Assembly (NCBI GenBank): GCA_964449175.1
Contig: CAYUYH010000185.1
Location: 1 to 5,450, forward strand
Length of the DNA stretch: 5,450 bases
Direction of reading: 5' to 3'
From: CAYUYH01 sp964449175
Lineage (GTDB): Bacteria; Planctomycetota; Phycisphaerae; SM23-33
A program made the position numbers and the translations under genes. Under the pieces are notes generated by a model that saw only the letters and a program-made list of their open reading frames with translations, was not told where the DNA came from and ran no database searches. Below are positions 1 through 5,322 of the stretch, in pieces. Every line of letters begins with the position of its first letter. Position 1 is the stretch's first letter.

Positions 1-1975
1 ACTCCTCGACGTTGGTGTAGCCGTCCTTGTCGTTGTCGGCCGGGCCGTCGGCCGGGTCGGCGGGGTTCAGCCCGTTGGCCTTTTCCCACTCGTCCGGCAT
101 GCCGTCTTTGTCGCTGTCAGCCGGTGCGACGGCGCCGGCGGCGACCGGAGGAAAGTCCTTCTCCAGCCACTTTTCGTACTGCTTCTCGTCCCAGGGGATC
201 CGCCCGCGCGCCGGTGCCGGCCGAATCCAGATGCCCTCGGGGTTGCTGTCCCACCAGGGGATCTTGCCGGTTCGGCTGGTCATGCCGGCGATGTAGTACT
301 TGTCCGTCGCGTCGCGCACGGGCAGGTACGCCCCGGCGATGGGCGTGAGCAGGGCCTCGAGCTTGTCGGCGTCCTGCGTGGTGACCGGCATGGCGGGGTA
401 GGCTCCCTTGAGGTAGTCGCTCGTCCGCGGCACGAAATCGCGGACCTGCCCGCCGCTTTCGCGGAGGTTGCCGCCGCACCAGACGTTGTCGGTCACGGAG
501 AAGCTGTAGCGGTAGGGGGTCTCCGTGTTGTCGATGATGTAGTTGTTGATGAGGTTGAACTTGCTCCAGGGCCTGCGGCAGTGCCCGCTTCGGCAGTTGA
601 ACAGCAGGTTGTTCCGCCAGTCGATCATGAGGCAGTCGACCTCGGGCGAGCGGCTCAGCGTGTTGTACAGGATGTTGTGATGCACCGAGCCGTACCCGCC
701 GACCTCCGGACCGTAGGGGTGGTCCTGAAGCCCGGCCATGCCGGGACCAAGCAGGCAGTACTGGATCGTGTAGCCCAGGAACGTCGCGCCGCCCGTGCCG
801 ACGAACCGGAGCAGCTCGTCGCTGCCGTAGGCGAAGCTGCAATGGTCGAAGATGATGTTCCGCAGCGCGCCGCGCGTGTCCAGCCCGTCGGATACCATCG
901 GCGGCCGCAGCCGCCAACGCATGCCGCGCATGATGATGTTGCTCGCGGCCAGGCAGAGTCGCCCCTTCACCTCCACTCCCTCGCCGGGCGCGGTGTAGCC
1001 GATCAGGGTCATGTCGCCGTTCTCGATCCACACGTCATCGGGGATGTGTATCTGCCCGCTGACGGCGAACAGGATGATCCGCGGCCCCGGCGTGGTCAGC
1101 GCCTCCACCAGGCTGCCCGGCCCGTCGCTGTTGAGGTTGGTCACGTAGATGACCTTGCCCCCGCGCCCGCCGGTGGTCCGCGCGCCGAACCCCTCGGCGC
1201 CGGGGAAGGCCGGCAGGAAGCCGGTCGGCGGGGTCTTAGGCCCGCCCGAAAGCACCAGCCAGAGCATCGGGTCGTGGGGGTAACGCAGATTCGTGGTCTG
1301 GCCCTCGCGGGCCTGCTCGGGGAAGTAACGCAGGTACAGGTACAGCGTGTCGGTCACCTTGATGCCGTAGTGGCCGGGGGGATTGTCGAGCTCAGCCGCC
1401 CCGTAAGGCTTGAACGCCTCCAGCAGCAGGGCGACCAGGGCCTCGATCTCCTTGCGGACCTCGGGCATGTCGGTCTCGGGGGCGTACCGGGCGAACAGCT
1501 CCTGGAACTGCGGCGTCATCTCGCCCCTGCGGTTGGACGGCATGGCCCGGCGCTGCTTCTCCAGCCTGTCGAACTCCGCGCGGGCGGAGGGGTCGTCGGT
1601 CAGGCCGTAGAAGTTGTAGTTGTTCCAGTAGTACTTGAACCGCGTCTGGTACTGGAGCACGATCGAGGGATAGTCGGTGGCCGTGCCGCCGAACACGAAC
1701 GTGCGAACGGGCACGACCGGCCCGATGCGGCGATAGTCGCGGTCGCGCAGCTTGGCGAAAAGCTCCCGCCGCGACCCTCGCCCGCCTTCCATCCGCTGGA
1801 AGAAGTCATCCTCCAGCAGCGCCTGCTTGAGCAGGGGATATTTCTCGATGGTCTCGAACGCGGCCGAGGCCTTGGGGTATTTCTCAGCCAGGCCTTGGGC
1901 CGCGCCCGCGGCGCCGACCGACGCGGCGATCACGAGAACAGCCGGCAGGATCACAAGCCCACTGCGAGCAGCCAT
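1..1975 (-). CDS. Exported PL1-type pectate lyase with C-terminal calcium-binding repeat (3' end off window)
   Basis: The frame is open from ATG 1975-1973 to the window edge (658 codons, no stop). Residues 1-26 form a signal peptide: a short basic start, a hydrophobic core and an AGA-type cleavage site near residue 26. Residues 27-256 are charged, mostly helical-looking and unrecognised, with an aromatic cluster YYWNNYNFYG at 115-124. The lyase domain opens at 257 with FPGAEGFGARTTGGRGG, the usual start of bacterial PL1 lyases, followed by VTNLNSDGPGSL. FDHCS at 376-380 corresponds to the PL1 WiDH motif. HHN at 432-434 and R442-S-P fit the catalytic arginine region (RxPxxR), but the second arginine position holds D447. 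The last residues, 620-658, contain two DxDxDG calcium loops (DSDKDGMPDEW and DNDKDG), as in thrombospondin type 3 repeats. These usually end such proteins, so the stop is probably close outside the window. Expected role: calcium-dependent beta-elimination of polygalacturonate-like chains in the periplasm or outside the cell. Fold and class are secure; the substrate is inferred. Confidence 0.88.
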   Translation of the reverse strand, partial: MAARSGLVILPAVLVIAASVGAAGAAQGLAEKYPKASAAFETIEKYPLLKQALLEDDFFQRMEGGRGSRRELFAKLRDRDYRRIGPVVPVRTFVFGGTATDYPSIVLQYQTRFKYYWNNYNFYGLTDDPSARAEFDRLEKQRRAMPSNRRGEMTPQFQELFARYAPETDMPEVRKEIEALVALLLEAFKPYGAAELDNPPGHYGIKVTDTLYLYLRYFPEQAREGQTTNLRYPHDPMLWLVLSGGPKTPPTGFLPAFPGAEGFGARTTGGRGGKVIYVTNLNSDGPGSLVEALTTPGPRIILFAVSGQIHIPDDVWIENGDMTLIGYTAPGEGVEVKGRLCLAASNIIMRGMRWRLRPPMVSDGLDTRGALRNIIFDHCSFAYGSDELLRFVGTGGATFLGYTIQYCLLGPGMAGLQDHPYGPEVGGYGSVHHNILYNTLSRSPEVDCLMIDWRNNLLFNCRSGHCRRPWSKFNLINNYIIDNTETPYRYSFSVTDNVWCGGNLRESGGQVRDFVPRTSDYLKGAYPAMPVTTQDADKLEALLTPIAGAYLPVRDATDKYYIAGMTSRTGKIPWWDSNPEGIWIRPAPARGRIPWDEKQYEKWLEKDFPPVAAGAVAPADSDKDGMPDEWEKANGLNPADPADGPADNDKDGYTNVEE

Positions 1976-1983
1976 TGAATACA

Positions 1984-1991
1984 CTCCTTCC
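1984..1991 (-). promoter_or_regulatory. Shine-Dalgarno site of the pectate lyase gene
   Basis: The minus strand reads GGAAGGAG eight bases before ATG 1975. This is a strong ribosome binding site and, with the signal peptide that follows, fixes the start codon. The ten bases directly 5' of the AAGGAG core read CCGCAATCGG, the same 10-mer that ends the heptad repeat at 4549-4558. Confidence 0.8.
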
Positions 1992-2062
1992 GATTGCGGG
2001 GGGACGCAGGCCGCGCATCTCGCCGCCGCCGCAACGTTCCCGCGGCGGGGTCGTCTGTTGCC

Positions 2063-2156
2063 TTCGACACTGAGACGCAGGGAGACAGAGGTTGAGAAGC
2101 TGACAGCTCCAAGTCTTGTCTTCTAATCTCTGTATCCCTGTACCTCATGTGTCGAA
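2063..2156. repeat. Inverted-repeat element bounded by TTCGACAC / GTGTCGAA
   Basis: The two ends are perfect 8-base inverted repeats: TTCGACAC at 2063-2070 and GTGTCGAA at 2149-2156. The match continues inward as an imperfect stem of about 35 bases. The left arm carries TGAG, CAGGGA, ACAGAG and AGAAG in order, and the reverse complement of the right arm carries TGAG, CAGGGA, ACAGAG and AGAAG in the same order and nearly the same spacing. The unpaired middle is about 20 bases, near 2100-2119. The element lies about 90-180 bases upstream of the lyase start codon, so it may be in that gene's 5' untranslated region. It has no coding capacity. I recall similar spacer sequences (minus-strand product containing SASQPL..CVSVS) as spurious small proteins in planctomycete genomes; this is from memory. 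It could be a small non-autonomous mobile repeat or a folded RNA element. Confidence 0.65.
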
Positions 2157-2175
2157 AACACAAGACCTCCGGCAG

Positions 2176-2195
2176 CCCCGCCCGTCATGGCGGGG
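2176..2195. repeat. GC-rich hairpin, 7-base perfect stem
   Basis: CCCCGCC at 2176-2182 pairs with GGCGGGG at 2189-2195 around the loop CGTCAT. There is no following T-tract on either strand, so it is not a canonical intrinsic terminator. It lies about 200 bases upstream of the lyase gene, in the divergent spacer. Confidence 0.6.
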
Positions 2196-2301
2196 ACACC
2201 GTTCGTCGGCGGACCTTGGACGGCCTGTACCGGGCCCAAACGCACACAAACCAGCCATATTGCCCGATCCGCCGCCGGAATGCCAGCCTTTGTCGCGGCT
2301 C

Positions 2302-2318
2302 GCAGGGGCAAGCCCTGC
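2302..2318. repeat. GC-rich hairpin, 6-base perfect stem
   Basis: GCAGGG at 2302-2307 pairs with CCCTGC at 2313-2318 around the loop GCAAG. No T-tract follows. The function is unknown; it sits just left of the inverted-repeat element that begins near 2338. Confidence 0.5.
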
Positions 2319-2337
2319 TCGCCGGGACTGTCCAAGC

Positions 2338-2495
2338 ACGAAATCCGAAGCACGAAACCCTAAACAAACACCAATCCTCCAAACTCCAATTCCACAAACA
2401 GGCTGCGGACAGCCACTTGGCGTGCTGCGTGGTTTCGGTCATTGCCGTTTGGGGCTTGTTTCGTATTTCGGATTTCGAGATTCGGATTTGCAGGC
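2338..2495. repeat. Inverted-repeat element with 7-base internal period
   Basis: The left arm 2339-2369 and the reverse complement of the right arm 2447-2477 agree at 23 of 31 positions, including an unbroken 11-base match CGAAATCCGAA. Both arms are themselves heptad chains. On the left, ACGAAAT, CCGAAGC, ACGAAAC, CCTAAAC run on into CAAACTC and CAATTCC up to about 2400. On the right, GCTTGTT, TCGTATT, TCGGATT, TCGAGAT, TCGGATT occupy 2454-2488. The centre, about 2401-2446, holds a small hairpin (GGCTG/CAGCC at 2401-2414). The element has an A+C-rich left half and a T+G-rich right half, unlike the GC-rich flanks. No credible protein is encoded. I recall spacer elements of this kind (products containing FRISDFEIRI-like strings) as common in planctomycete and related genomes; not verified here. 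Confidence 0.65.
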
Positions 2496-2610
2496 GTGAG
2501 AACGCCGGCGCGGGGAAAGCCCGTTGAAACCCGGCCCGGCGGGGCGTATGTTCGTAGGCCCATTCGGCCGCCGGGTCACGGTAGGAATGCTTCGCTTGTC
2601 AGCAGATCCC

Positions 2611-2630
2611 GCGGGAAATGACTTTCCCGC
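2611..2630. repeat. Perfect 8-base-stem hairpin upstream of the dehydrogenase operon
   Basis: GCGGGAAA at 2611-2618 pairs with TTTCCCGC at 2623-2630 around the 4-base loop TGAC. It ends 26 bases before the Shine-Dalgarno site of the downstream gene, so it may lie in the 5' untranslated region and affect translation, or serve as an operator. No poly-T follows, which argues against an intrinsic terminator. Confidence 0.6.
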
Positions 2631-2656
2631 CCTACACGCCGCGCCCTGCGGGAATG

Positions 2657-2662
2657 AAGGAG
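2657..2662 (+). promoter_or_regulatory. Shine-Dalgarno site that fixes the dehydrogenase start
   Basis: AAGGAG lies five bases before ATG 2668. The frame is open further upstream to 2524, but that extension has no ribosome binding site and crosses the hairpin at 2611-2630. Homology-like sequence starts exactly at MEYRTLGKTG, so 2668 is the start. Confidence 0.85.
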
Positions 2663-2667
2663 CGAAC

Positions 2668-3600
2668 ATGGAATACCGAACGCTTGGCAAGACGGGGATG
2701 AAGGTCTCCATCGTCGGCTACGGCGCCTCGCCGCTGGGCAATGAGTTCGGCGCCACCGACGTGGCCGAGGGCGTCCGCGCCGTCCACTACGCCATCGACC
2801 ACGGCATAAACTTCTTCGACGTTTCGCCGTACTACGGCCGCACGCTGGCCGAGGAGCGGCTGGGCGCGGCGCTGGCCGGCAAGAGAGACAAGGTGCTGCT
2901 GGCCACCAAGTGCGGGCGGTACGACACCGAGAAGTTCGACTTCTCCGCCGCGCGCGTGACGGCCAGCATCGACGAGTCGCTGAAGCGCCTGCGGACCGAC
3001 CACGTCGACCTGCTCCAGGCCCATGACATCGAGTTCGGAGACCGCGAGCAGATCATCAACGAGACGATCCCCGCCATGCGCAAGTGCCAGCAGGCCGGCA
3101 AGTGTCGCTGGGTCGGCATCACGGGCTACCCGGTGAAGATGCTGGCCGACGTGCTCCTGCGTGGCCAGGCCGACACCGTGCTGACGTATTGCCACTACAA
3201 CCTGATGATCATGGACATGGACGACTACCTCACGCCGCTGTGCCGCAAGCTGGGCACGGGGCTGATCAACGCCTCGGCCCTGCACATGCGCGTCCTGGCC
3301 GACAAGGGGGCGCCCGACTGGCACCCGGCGCCGCCGGAGGTTGTCCAGGCCGGGCGTGACGTCGCCGCCATGTGCCGCCAGGCCGGGGCCGACATCTCCG
3401 ACCTGGCCATGCGGTTCTGCCTGGACCATCCCCACGTGGCCACAACGCTGGTCGGCATGAGCAAGCTGCGGCACGTCGAGAGCAACGTCCGCATACTCGA
3501 CGCCAGGATCGACCCCGAGCTGATGAAGCGCGTCCAGGCCCGCCTCGCGCCGGTGATGAACGTGGTCTGGCCGTCCGGGCGACCCGAAAACCACGACTGA
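2668..3600 (+). CDS. Aldo/keto reductase, L-galactose/L-fucose 1-dehydrogenase-like
   Basis: 310 residues, the normal length for a single-domain (alpha/beta)8 aldo/keto reductase. The catalytic tetrad is complete: D51 and Y56 in FFDVSPYYG, K81 in LATKCGRY, H119 in QAHDIEFG. The region around VGMSK (262-266) to N273 fits the NAD(P)-binding SxxRxxxN-type segment. Many stretches resemble the plant L-galactose dehydrogenase subgroup as I remember it: GASPLG near 19-24, DFSAARV with SIDESLKRL near 91-108, TYCHYN at 173-178, DWHPAPPE near 217, and the terminal WPSG at 301-304. Expected reaction: NAD(P)-dependent oxidation of L-galactose, L-fucose or a related aldose at C1 to the aldonolactone, in the cytoplasm. 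Only 10 bases separate its stop from the downstream lactonase start, so the two are surely co-transcribed and act in sequence. Family is certain; exact sugar is not (L-fucose, L-galactose or D-arabinose are alternatives). Confidence 0.9.
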   Translation: MEYRTLGKTGMKVSIVGYGASPLGNEFGATDVAEGVRAVHYAIDHGINFFDVSPYYGRTLAEERLGAALAGKRDKVLLATKCGRYDTEKFDFSAARVTASIDESLKRLRTDHVDLLQAHDIEFGDREQIINETIPAMRKCQQAGKCRWVGITGYPVKMLADVLLRGQADTVLTYCHYNLMIMDMDDYLTPLCRKLGTGLINASALHMRVLADKGAPDWHPAPPEVVQAGRDVAAMCRQAGADISDLAMRFCLDHPHVATTLVGMSKLRHVESNVRILDARIDPELMKRVQARLAPVMNVVWPSGRPENHD

Positions 3601-3610
3601 GGGCCCTCCC

Positions 3611-4444
3611 ATGGCCGAGCGCATAGACGCACACCATCACCTCTGGCATTTCAACGCCGCCGACTACGGCTGGATCAGCGAGGAGATGGCAGTCCTGCGG
3701 CGGGACTTCCTGCCGAAGGATCTCGCCAAGGAAATCCGCCACGCTGACGTTGACGGCGTGGTGACAGTGCAGGCCCGCCAGAGCCTCGCCGAGACGGCCT
3801 GGCTGCTGGAGCTGGCCGCCGAGCACGACTTCATGCGCGGCGTGGTGGGGTGGGCGCCGCTGGCGTCGGCGACGGTGGCCGACGACCTGGCCGCCTTCGC
3901 CGCCGCCCCCAAGCTCAAGGCCGTCCGCCACGTCCTCCAGGGCGAACCGGACGAGAACTACATGCTGCGGGACGACTTCAACGCCGGCATCGCCGCGCTC
4001 ACCCCGCTCGGACTGGTCTACGACATACTGATCTTCGAGCGGCACCTGCCGCAGACCATCCGGTTCGTCGACCGCCACCCGAATCAGCCCTTCGTGCTCG
4101 ACCACATCGCCAAGCCGCGAATCCGCGAGAGGCTGCTCCAGCCCTGGAAGGACAACCTCGCCGACCTCGCCCGCCGCGAGAACGTCTACTGCAAGCTGTC
4201 CGGCCTGGTGACCGAGGCCGACCCCGCCAACTGGACTCCCCAGCAGCTCGAACCGTACGTCGACGTCGCGATCGAGGCCTTCACGCCGCAGCGAGTGATG
4301 TTCGGCTCGGATTGGCCCGTCTGCCTGCTCGGGGCGAAGTACAAACAGTGGGTCGAGACCGTCGAGGCCCTCCTCTCCCGCCTCACCGAGGCCGAGCAAG
4401 ACCGCATCTGGTCCGCCACCGCCATCGAGGCGTATCGGCTCTAG
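3611..4444 (+). CDS. COG3618 amidohydrolase-fold sugar lactonase, probable L-fucono/L-galactonolactonase
   Basis: 277 residues, typical for the TIM-barrel lactonases of COG3618 (Amidohydrolase_2). The HxH motif after strand 1 is present (H8 and H10 in IDAHHHLW). R106-H107 lie in VRHVLQGEPDENYM, a stretch that resembles L-fuconolactonases. H165 and K168 lie in FVLDHIAKPR, YCKLSG follows at 193-198, and the barrel-closing aspartate is D234 in FGSDWPV. It would hydrolyse the aldonolactone released by the upstream dehydrogenase to the open-chain aldonate in the cytoplasm. The start follows a weak GAGGG at 3599-3603 that overlaps the upstream stop and is part of a 10-base palindrome. The family also includes L-rhamnonolactonase and the pyrone dicarboxylate lactonase LigI; the dehydrogenase partner favours a 6-deoxy-L-galactose or L-galactose lactone. 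The next pathway enzymes (fuconate dehydratase and later) are not in the window. Confidence 0.87.
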   Translation: MAERIDAHHHLWHFNAADYGWISEEMAVLRRDFLPKDLAKEIRHADVDGVVTVQARQSLAETAWLLELAAEHDFMRGVVGWAPLASATVADDLAAFAAAPKLKAVRHVLQGEPDENYMLRDDFNAGIAALTPLGLVYDILIFERHLPQTIRFVDRHPNQPFVLDHIAKPRIRERLLQPWKDNLADLARRENVYCKLSGLVTEADPANWTPQQLEPYVDVAIEAFTPQRVMFGSDWPVCLLGAKYKQWVETVEALLSRLTEAEQDRIWSATAIEAYRL

Positions 4445-4445
4445 G

Positions 4446-4473
4446 CTGGAGACTGCAGGCTTCAGACCTCAGG
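4446..4473. repeat. Degenerate 7-base tandem repeat, block A (4 units)
   Basis: Units CTGGAGA, CTGCAGG, CTTCAGA and CCTCAGG follow one another without gaps, consensus CTNCAGR. The block begins two bases after the lactonase stop codon. It is the first of three heptad blocks that fill the spacer between the two convergent genes. Confidence 0.6.
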
Positions 4474-4479
4474 CGCGCG

Positions 4480-4514
4480 GCCTAGCGCCCAACGCCTATT
4501 GCCTGGTGTCTCTG
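4480..4514. repeat. Degenerate 7-base tandem repeat, block B (4-5 units)
   Basis: Units GCCTAGC, GCCCAAC, GCCTATT, GCCTGGT and a last weak GTCTCTG follow without gaps, consensus GCCTNNN. The consensus is unrelated to blocks A and C, but the unit length is the same. Six bases (CGCGCG) separate it from block A and two from block C. Confidence 0.55.
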
Positions 4515-4516
4515 CT

Positions 4517-4558
4517 CAATCCGCAATCCGAAATCCGCAATCCGCAATCCGCAATCGG
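4517..4558. repeat. 7-base tandem repeat CAATCCG, block C (6 units)
   Basis: Six contiguous units: CAATCCG, CAATCCG, AAATCCG, CAATCCG, CAATCCG, CAATCGG. Four are identical and two differ at one base. The array ends two bases before the TAA of the minus-strand gene. Its AATCCG core is the same as the heptads in the arms of the 2338-2495 element. There is no terminator-like hairpin in the array, since only one strand pattern is present. Confidence 0.9.
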
Positions 4559-4560
4559 TC

Positions 4561-5322
4561 TTACTGCTCCGGTGCGACGTAGAGTATGAGCTCGCCCTTG
4601 CGGGCCTCGATGCCGACGAGGCGGACCAGCCGCCTTCGCCATCGGGCTACGGGCGTGACCACCTGCCCGTCGAGAGCGGCCAGCACGGCGCCCGCGGCGT
4701 ACTCCGCCGCCCGCGAGGCCATGCCGAACTCGGCCGCGCCGGGCACGTCCCGCTCGCGCTTCTGGGCGGTGAGCTTCTCCAGCAGCCGCGACCGCACCTG
4801 CGCCAGCGCCGTCGCGGCAAACGCTCGCGGCACGGGCAGCCGGCCTATCCACATGCCGCCGATGTCCATGTGCAGCAGCCCGCGCTTGTCCAGCCAGGCC
4901 TCCAGCTCGATCGACACGACCCTGCTGCCCGGCCCCGCGCGGGCCATGAACACGATCGAGCCGTCCTCGATCGCGACGGCCGGGCCGCTGAACTCCGCCG
5001 AGTGCATCATCTCCTGCACCTTGCCCGGCTCGCCCTCCGGCAGCAGCGCGGCGATCTCGTCGGCCGAGGCGAGGTAGCGGTTCAGGTCCCGCTCCGTCAG
5101 GTGCACGCTGAAGGTCTGGTTCATCTGCGCGGCGTCGTCGATGTTCATCATGTGGCGATAGAACTGCCTCGCGGCGAGCTGCCTCTGCTCGTAGTCCAGC
5201 GCAGCCGGGCAGTATCGCGCCGGCGTGCTGCCGGCGAGACGATACGCTGCGACCGCGGCGACGATGATTGCTGCGACCGCGACGATCGCTGCATGTTTGA
5301 TGAGTCTGCGCTTCGTTGCCAT
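4561..5322 (-). CDS. Membrane-anchored protein of unknown function
   Basis: 253 residues from ATG 5322-5320, preceded by a modest AGGA five bases upstream, to TAA at 4563-4561. The start is basic (KRRLIKH), followed by one alanine/valine/isoleucine-rich membrane segment at about residues 11-27. With no clear cleavage site this looks like an N-terminal anchor with the rest outside the cytoplasmic membrane. The remainder has no catalytic motif I recognise. LTERDLNRYL at 75-84, then hydrophobic beta-like segments, then a closing KGELILYV give a layout that reminds me of YpmS/DUF2140-type anchored proteins (TM, then an E-x-x-L-N motif), but the resemblance is weak. A basic stretch ARWRRRLVRLVG lies near residue 230. 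It is convergent with the lactonase and not part of that operon, so context says little about its job. Codon use and GC content match its neighbours, and the frame is not matched by a better one on the other strand. Confidence 0.72.
   Translation of the reverse strand: MATKRRLIKHAAIVAVAAIIVAAVAAYRLAGSTPARYCPAALDYEQRQLAARQFYRHMMNIDDAAQMNQTFSVHLTERDLNRYLASADEIAALLPEGEPGKVQEMMHSAEFSGPAVAIEDGSIVFMARAGPGSRVVSIELEAWLDKRGLLHMDIGGMWIGRLPVPRAFAATALAQVRSRLLEKLTAQKRERDVPGAAEFGMASRAAEYAAGAVLAALDGQVVTPVARWRRRLVRLVGIEARKGELILYVAPEQ

Larger units (their letters stand above)
1992..2656. other. Divergent intergenic spacer rich in repeats, no gene supported
   Basis: This spacer separates the lyase (minus strand) from the dehydrogenase operon (plus strand), so promoters for both should lie here. 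I could not pick a convincing -35/-10 pair for either. Short open frames exist on both strands, but their products are built from repeat DNA and overlap one another, with no ribosome binding sites or domain features. What it does hold is two inverted-repeat elements (2063-2156 and about 2338-2495) and GC-rich hairpins at 2176-2195, 2302-2318 and 2611-2630. The A+C-rich stretch 2334-2400 differs in composition from the GC-rich flanks. Confidence 0.7.

Noticed and set aside
117..1031. Minus-strand open frame (304 codons) in another frame of the lyase gene
   Set aside because: An arginine- and histidine-rich shadow of the lyase reading frame, with no ribosome binding site and no recognisable motif.
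581..1978. Long plus-strand open frame (465 codons) opposite the lyase gene
   Set aside because: Its product is low-complexity, rich in A, R, G, V and H with no domain, while the opposite strand encodes a complete signal peptide and PL1 motifs. High GC keeps antisense frames open.
2116..2563. Several overlapping small open frames on both strands of the divergent spacer
   Set aside because: They overlap one another, their products are translations of the inverted-repeat and heptad DNA, and none has a ribosome binding site or membrane or domain features.
2596..2624. TTGTCA as a -35 box for the dehydrogenase operon
   Set aside because: At 17-18 bases downstream there is only TGACTT or GACTTT, a poor -10, and the interval lies in the hairpin. 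Not enough to call a promoter.
2176..2630. Hairpins in the divergent spacer as intrinsic terminators
   Set aside because: None is followed by a T-tract on either strand, and no gene ends into them.
2524..2667. Upstream extension of the dehydrogenase by 48 codons
   Set aside because: The AAGGAG at 2657-2662 and the family-typical N-terminus at 2668 support the shorter form; the extension crosses a perfect hairpin.
2632..3624. Minus-strand open frame (330 codons) antisense to the dehydrogenase
   Set aside because: The plus strand carries the full catalytic tetrad and family motifs; the antisense product is a codon-structure by-product.
3266..4399. Minus-strand open frame (377 codons) antisense to the lactonase
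   Set aside because: It spans two unrelated genes in antisense, has no domain, and the sense strand has clear COG3618 motifs.
3850..4485. Plus-strand open frame inside the lactonase and running into the heptad spacer
   Set aside because: A proline/arginine-rich out-of-frame shadow with no ribosome binding site.
4517..4558. CRISPR-like array
   Set aside because: Units are 7 bases and contiguous, with no spacers between them; it is a simple tandem repeat.
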